Of a DNA stretch of 64,000 bases, positions 62,901 through 64,000 are shown one piece after another; positions within the stretch are counted from its first letter, which is position 1; each line of letters begins with the position of its first letter. A model generated the notes under the pieces. It saw nothing but the letters and a program-made list of their open reading frames with translations, was not told where the DNA came from and did no database searches. The translations under genes and the position numbers were made by a program. The DNA lies in the NCBI GenBank assembly GCA_019720755.1, contig CP081303.1, positions 310,001 to 374,000 on the forward strand, read 5' to 3'. This DNA is from Prolixibacteraceae bacterium (GTDB taxonomy: Bacteria > Bacteroidota > Bacteroidia > Bacteroidales > Prolixibacteraceae).

Positions 62901-64000
62901 ATTTAATTAATCCAGGCAGATTACTTCCACAATAAATCGAACCATCTTTGTCCTGTGTGATAGTGTAGACTCTAGATACCTCTTGGGGGAGATTTACGTT
63001 AAAAACGGAATAGTCCGCACCGTTAAACTCCACGACATTAAGCCCTCTATTGAATGTTCCAACCCATAGCTTCCCTGTTGTATCTTCGAATAGACCATCA
63101 ATGACATTGCTTTTAAGACTTTTATTTGTAATAGATTGACGCCTTATATGGATGAAAGGAGCTTGCTCTGTATTGGAGCTATTAAGTCCTCCTCTTACTG
63201 TTCCAATCCATAATACTCCAAATCGATCTTCGAAAAGTTTTCTTATGTTGTTAGATCCTAATGCTGTATTGTTTCGAACAATCTGTTTGTGTTGTATCCA
63301 GCTATTATATCGTTTATTATACTCAAACAACCCCTCTTTTTCTGTAGCCACCCATATCGTTCCTGTATGATCTTCAATAATATCTTTAATATATATTCTA
63401 GTTTTACTGTCTTCTTTCTTTAACGATACTTTTGTTATAGTTGTGAAATCTTTAGATCTGAATAAGCCTTCTGCAGACCCTAAAAGATATCCTTTATCTT
63501 TTATTTCTTCAATTTTACTTACACGAAACCCTAAGTCTTCGTTAAGAATGGTAGGTTCGGGAATATATGGAACACTTTTTTGAAGTGCCTTAATATCCCA
63601 TGAAATGATGGTTTTATTGATACTAATTAAAAGTTTATTTTTTGAATTAATTATCATATCATACACTCTCTGAGGACTTTTGATCATCGTGTTGAGAAGT
63701 GGTATTTCTGTAATTTCAAGACTGTCTTTTATATTTCCTTTTTCTGCTGAAAATAAGCCATCATTGGTGCCAATAATAAATTTATTATCATCAATTTCTG
63801 TAATACTCGTAATTGCAGAATATGGCCATCCTTCAATGTTGCGAAACTTCTTCTCCGTTTCATTATATATACTCAATCCTTTGCTTGAGACAATCCAAAT
63901 CTCTCCTTGCCGATCTGCATAACTGTAGTGAATCGTGTTGTCTAAAAGAGAGTTTTTGTTTCGAAATTCATGTTGAAATTTTAAAAACTTATATCCATCA
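59983..64000 (-). CDS. Hybrid two-component sensor (propeller, Y_Y_Y, kinase, receiver, AraC), 5' end missing
   Basis: At least 1339 codons; the frame stays open to the window edge (GEIWIVSSKGL precedes the TTG at 63876, which is not the real start). Order from the N-terminus: many two-component propeller repeats (e.g. HTGTIWVATEKEGLFEYN), a Y_Y_Y domain, one membrane helix (WWAYILYGILFIAGLMIF), a kinase dimerisation domain with His codon at 61576-61578 (VSHEFKTPLTLITGP), an ATPase domain, a receiver (VVDDHREIREFI, IISDVMMPEMNG) and a C-terminal AraC domain (GFSNKSYFTKCFKEFYGETP). Such sensors detect glycan fragments in the periplasm and switch on glycan-use genes. The sulfatases next door are likely targets. 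Confidence 0.93.
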   Translation of the reverse strand, partial: DGYKFLKFQHEFRNKNSLLDNTIHYSYADRQGEIWIVSSKGLSIYNETEKKFRNIEGWPYSAITSITEIDDNKFIIGTNDGLFSAEKGNIKDSLEITEIPLLNTMIKSPQRVYDMIINSKNKLLISINKTIISWDIKALQKSVPYIPEPTILNEDLGFRVSKIEEIKDKGYLLGSAEGLFRSKDFTTITKVSLKKEDSKTRIYIKDIIEDHTGTIWVATEKEGLFEYNKRYNSWIQHKQIVRNNTALGSNNIRKLFEDRFGVLWIGTVRGGLNSSNTEQAPFIHIRRQSITNKSLKSNVIDGLFEDTTGKLWVGTFNRGLNVVEFNGADYSVFNVNLPQEVSRVYTITQDKDGSIYCGSNLPGLIKFNWNNNTRKIENYQHIVLKDSLNHNLSQISKIIIDKSGIFWLGSSLTNIGLVRYDPKIGPNGITHYTGQSPQNHYTINNIVDICEDKFNNLWIGTYKQGVFHVRINRKTRLPYRFISYTHHFNRENTIANNQVFTVMEGCDTNIWLGLFGEGINRIITPRKGCKLKISHFSTSDGLPDDVVYGIVESPKGQLWMSTNYGISNLNLETMRFTNYDKEDGLQDNNFRKYSFCKGQSGKIYFGGINGVTAFNPKKIRKNNFKPKVLITGMKVFNETLDRNHKNKELPKINTSIDKLKSVTLTHDQNTFSLHFVGLHYISPNKNIYRYKLEGFNTEWIYPENSIRQASFANMNPGKYVFKVSASNSDGIWSDETATLRINVLPPWWQTWWAYILYGILFIAGLMIFKKVILIKHEYQNKLSIERLEKEKIQELNKEKLEFFTNVSHEFKTPLTLITGPVSDIIDSKEQLSSHTKEDLHLIQSNADRLLRLINQLIDFRRIETGHLKLDISFDDYVVFSRNIVLSFQKVAQKKGIKLEYKSINEQQKINFDKEKLETILYNIISNAIKHTDKGGSVTIYANATNKGQKPDPEGIYWNVDHSLKEYIEFVVTNTGAEIQQEQLPLLFNRFYSRDENNEQEQIFSSSGIGLTLTHGMVELYKGKLGVVSEDGKVTFIVRIPFNKAEKPIQFKETKTIVIHEITEEVNYEESTKEVQAEYHEDVTSNKPLILVVDDHREIREFIAQILSNKYEIIEAENGKVALEKVTKVIPDLIISDVMMPEMNGLELCRLVKTNDITNHIPIILLTAKTEIEHRIEGIDMGADSYIPKPFNIKHLVIRVEKLLELRNSLREKFKNNFLLIDKSPSGMSESDLKFVKQAEQMILENIMEEDFSVEKLGRELAYSRMQLYRKMKSITGLSPNEFIRNYRLKQAAANLQKGEQSITEVLYQVGFSNKSYFTKCFKEFYGETPKEYSKRYNK

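Noticed and set aside
1-64000. Toxin-antitoxin, restriction, prophage or other defence systems
   Set aside because: I looked at gene neighbourhoods and small frames on both strands and found none with the expected motifs.

Overview
The window is an AT-rich bacterial chromosome segment from a Bacteroidota member. The lineage evidence is: several carboxypeptidase-regulatory-type TonB-dependent receptors, a hybrid two-component sensor (propeller, Y_Y_Y, kinase, receiver and AraC parts in one chain) beside sulfatases, a Rho with a long charged insert, a fused ResB-CcsA cytochrome c assembly protein, and promoter candidates of the Bacteroidota type (TTG, about 19-22 nt, TAnnTTTG). The gene set (sulfatases, BCCT transporter, propionyl-type acyl-CoA carboxylase) would suit a marine or gut polysaccharide user of the Marinilabiliales or Prolixibacteraceae kind, but that placement is inference. 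No phage, integrase, transposase, rRNA or CRISPR array was seen.

Layout. 1-5.5 kb: end of an OstA-like gene, an alpha/beta hydrolase, and a three-gene biotin-dependent acyl-CoA carboxylase operon. 5.5-7.7 kb: an ExbB-ExbD-TonB-like energy-transduction operon on the minus strand. 7.7-13.4 kb: tamB diverging from tsaD. 13.5-16.8 kb: a metal-linked set made of a Cys/His-rich secreted protein, a TonB-dependent receptor and a periplasmic HMA protein. 16.8-24.8 kb: an esterase, then the minus-strand cluster M23 peptidase, MerR regulator, Nif3-like protein and zinc-ribbon protein, diverging from alaS and a DUF1186/SEC-C gene. 25-33 kb: an NmrA-like oxidoreductase, two tandem acyl-CoA ligases and the fused ResB-CcsA protein. 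33-40 kb: a possible 24-residue membrane protein, an S9 dipeptidyl-peptidase, an AraC regulator coupled to a POTRA/beta-barrel protein, a small barrel protein, a BamE-like lipoprotein and tRNA-Leu(GAG). 40-46 kb: a porin plus BCCT transporter operon, a MarR regulator and a dicarboxylate/amino-acid symporter. 46-53 kb: a TonB-dependent receptor, a beta-helix lipoprotein, and a PhoB/PhoR-like regulator and kinase pair. 53-64 kb: rho, rpe, two sulfatases and a hybrid sensor cut by the window edge.

How the genes fit together. Much of the window serves the envelope: LPS transport, TamB, energised TonB uptake, porins, barrel proteins and cytochrome c assembly. Three nutrient or stress loci stand out: metal handling (13.5-16.8 kb), a two-component-linked uptake pair (46-53 kb), and sulfated-glycan use (55.8-64 kb).

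The most unusual non-coding features are: two related large hairpins built on TTACCCTTT units with nearly identical 7-nt loops, 34 kb apart (25.0 and 59.7 kb); an exact 76-bp tandem duplication in a divergent promoter region (45.8 kb); an A7 slippery sequence at an ambiguous tamB start; and a compact palindromic control region near 33.3 kb. All gene functions are read from visible motifs and recalled family knowledge; no database search was possible.
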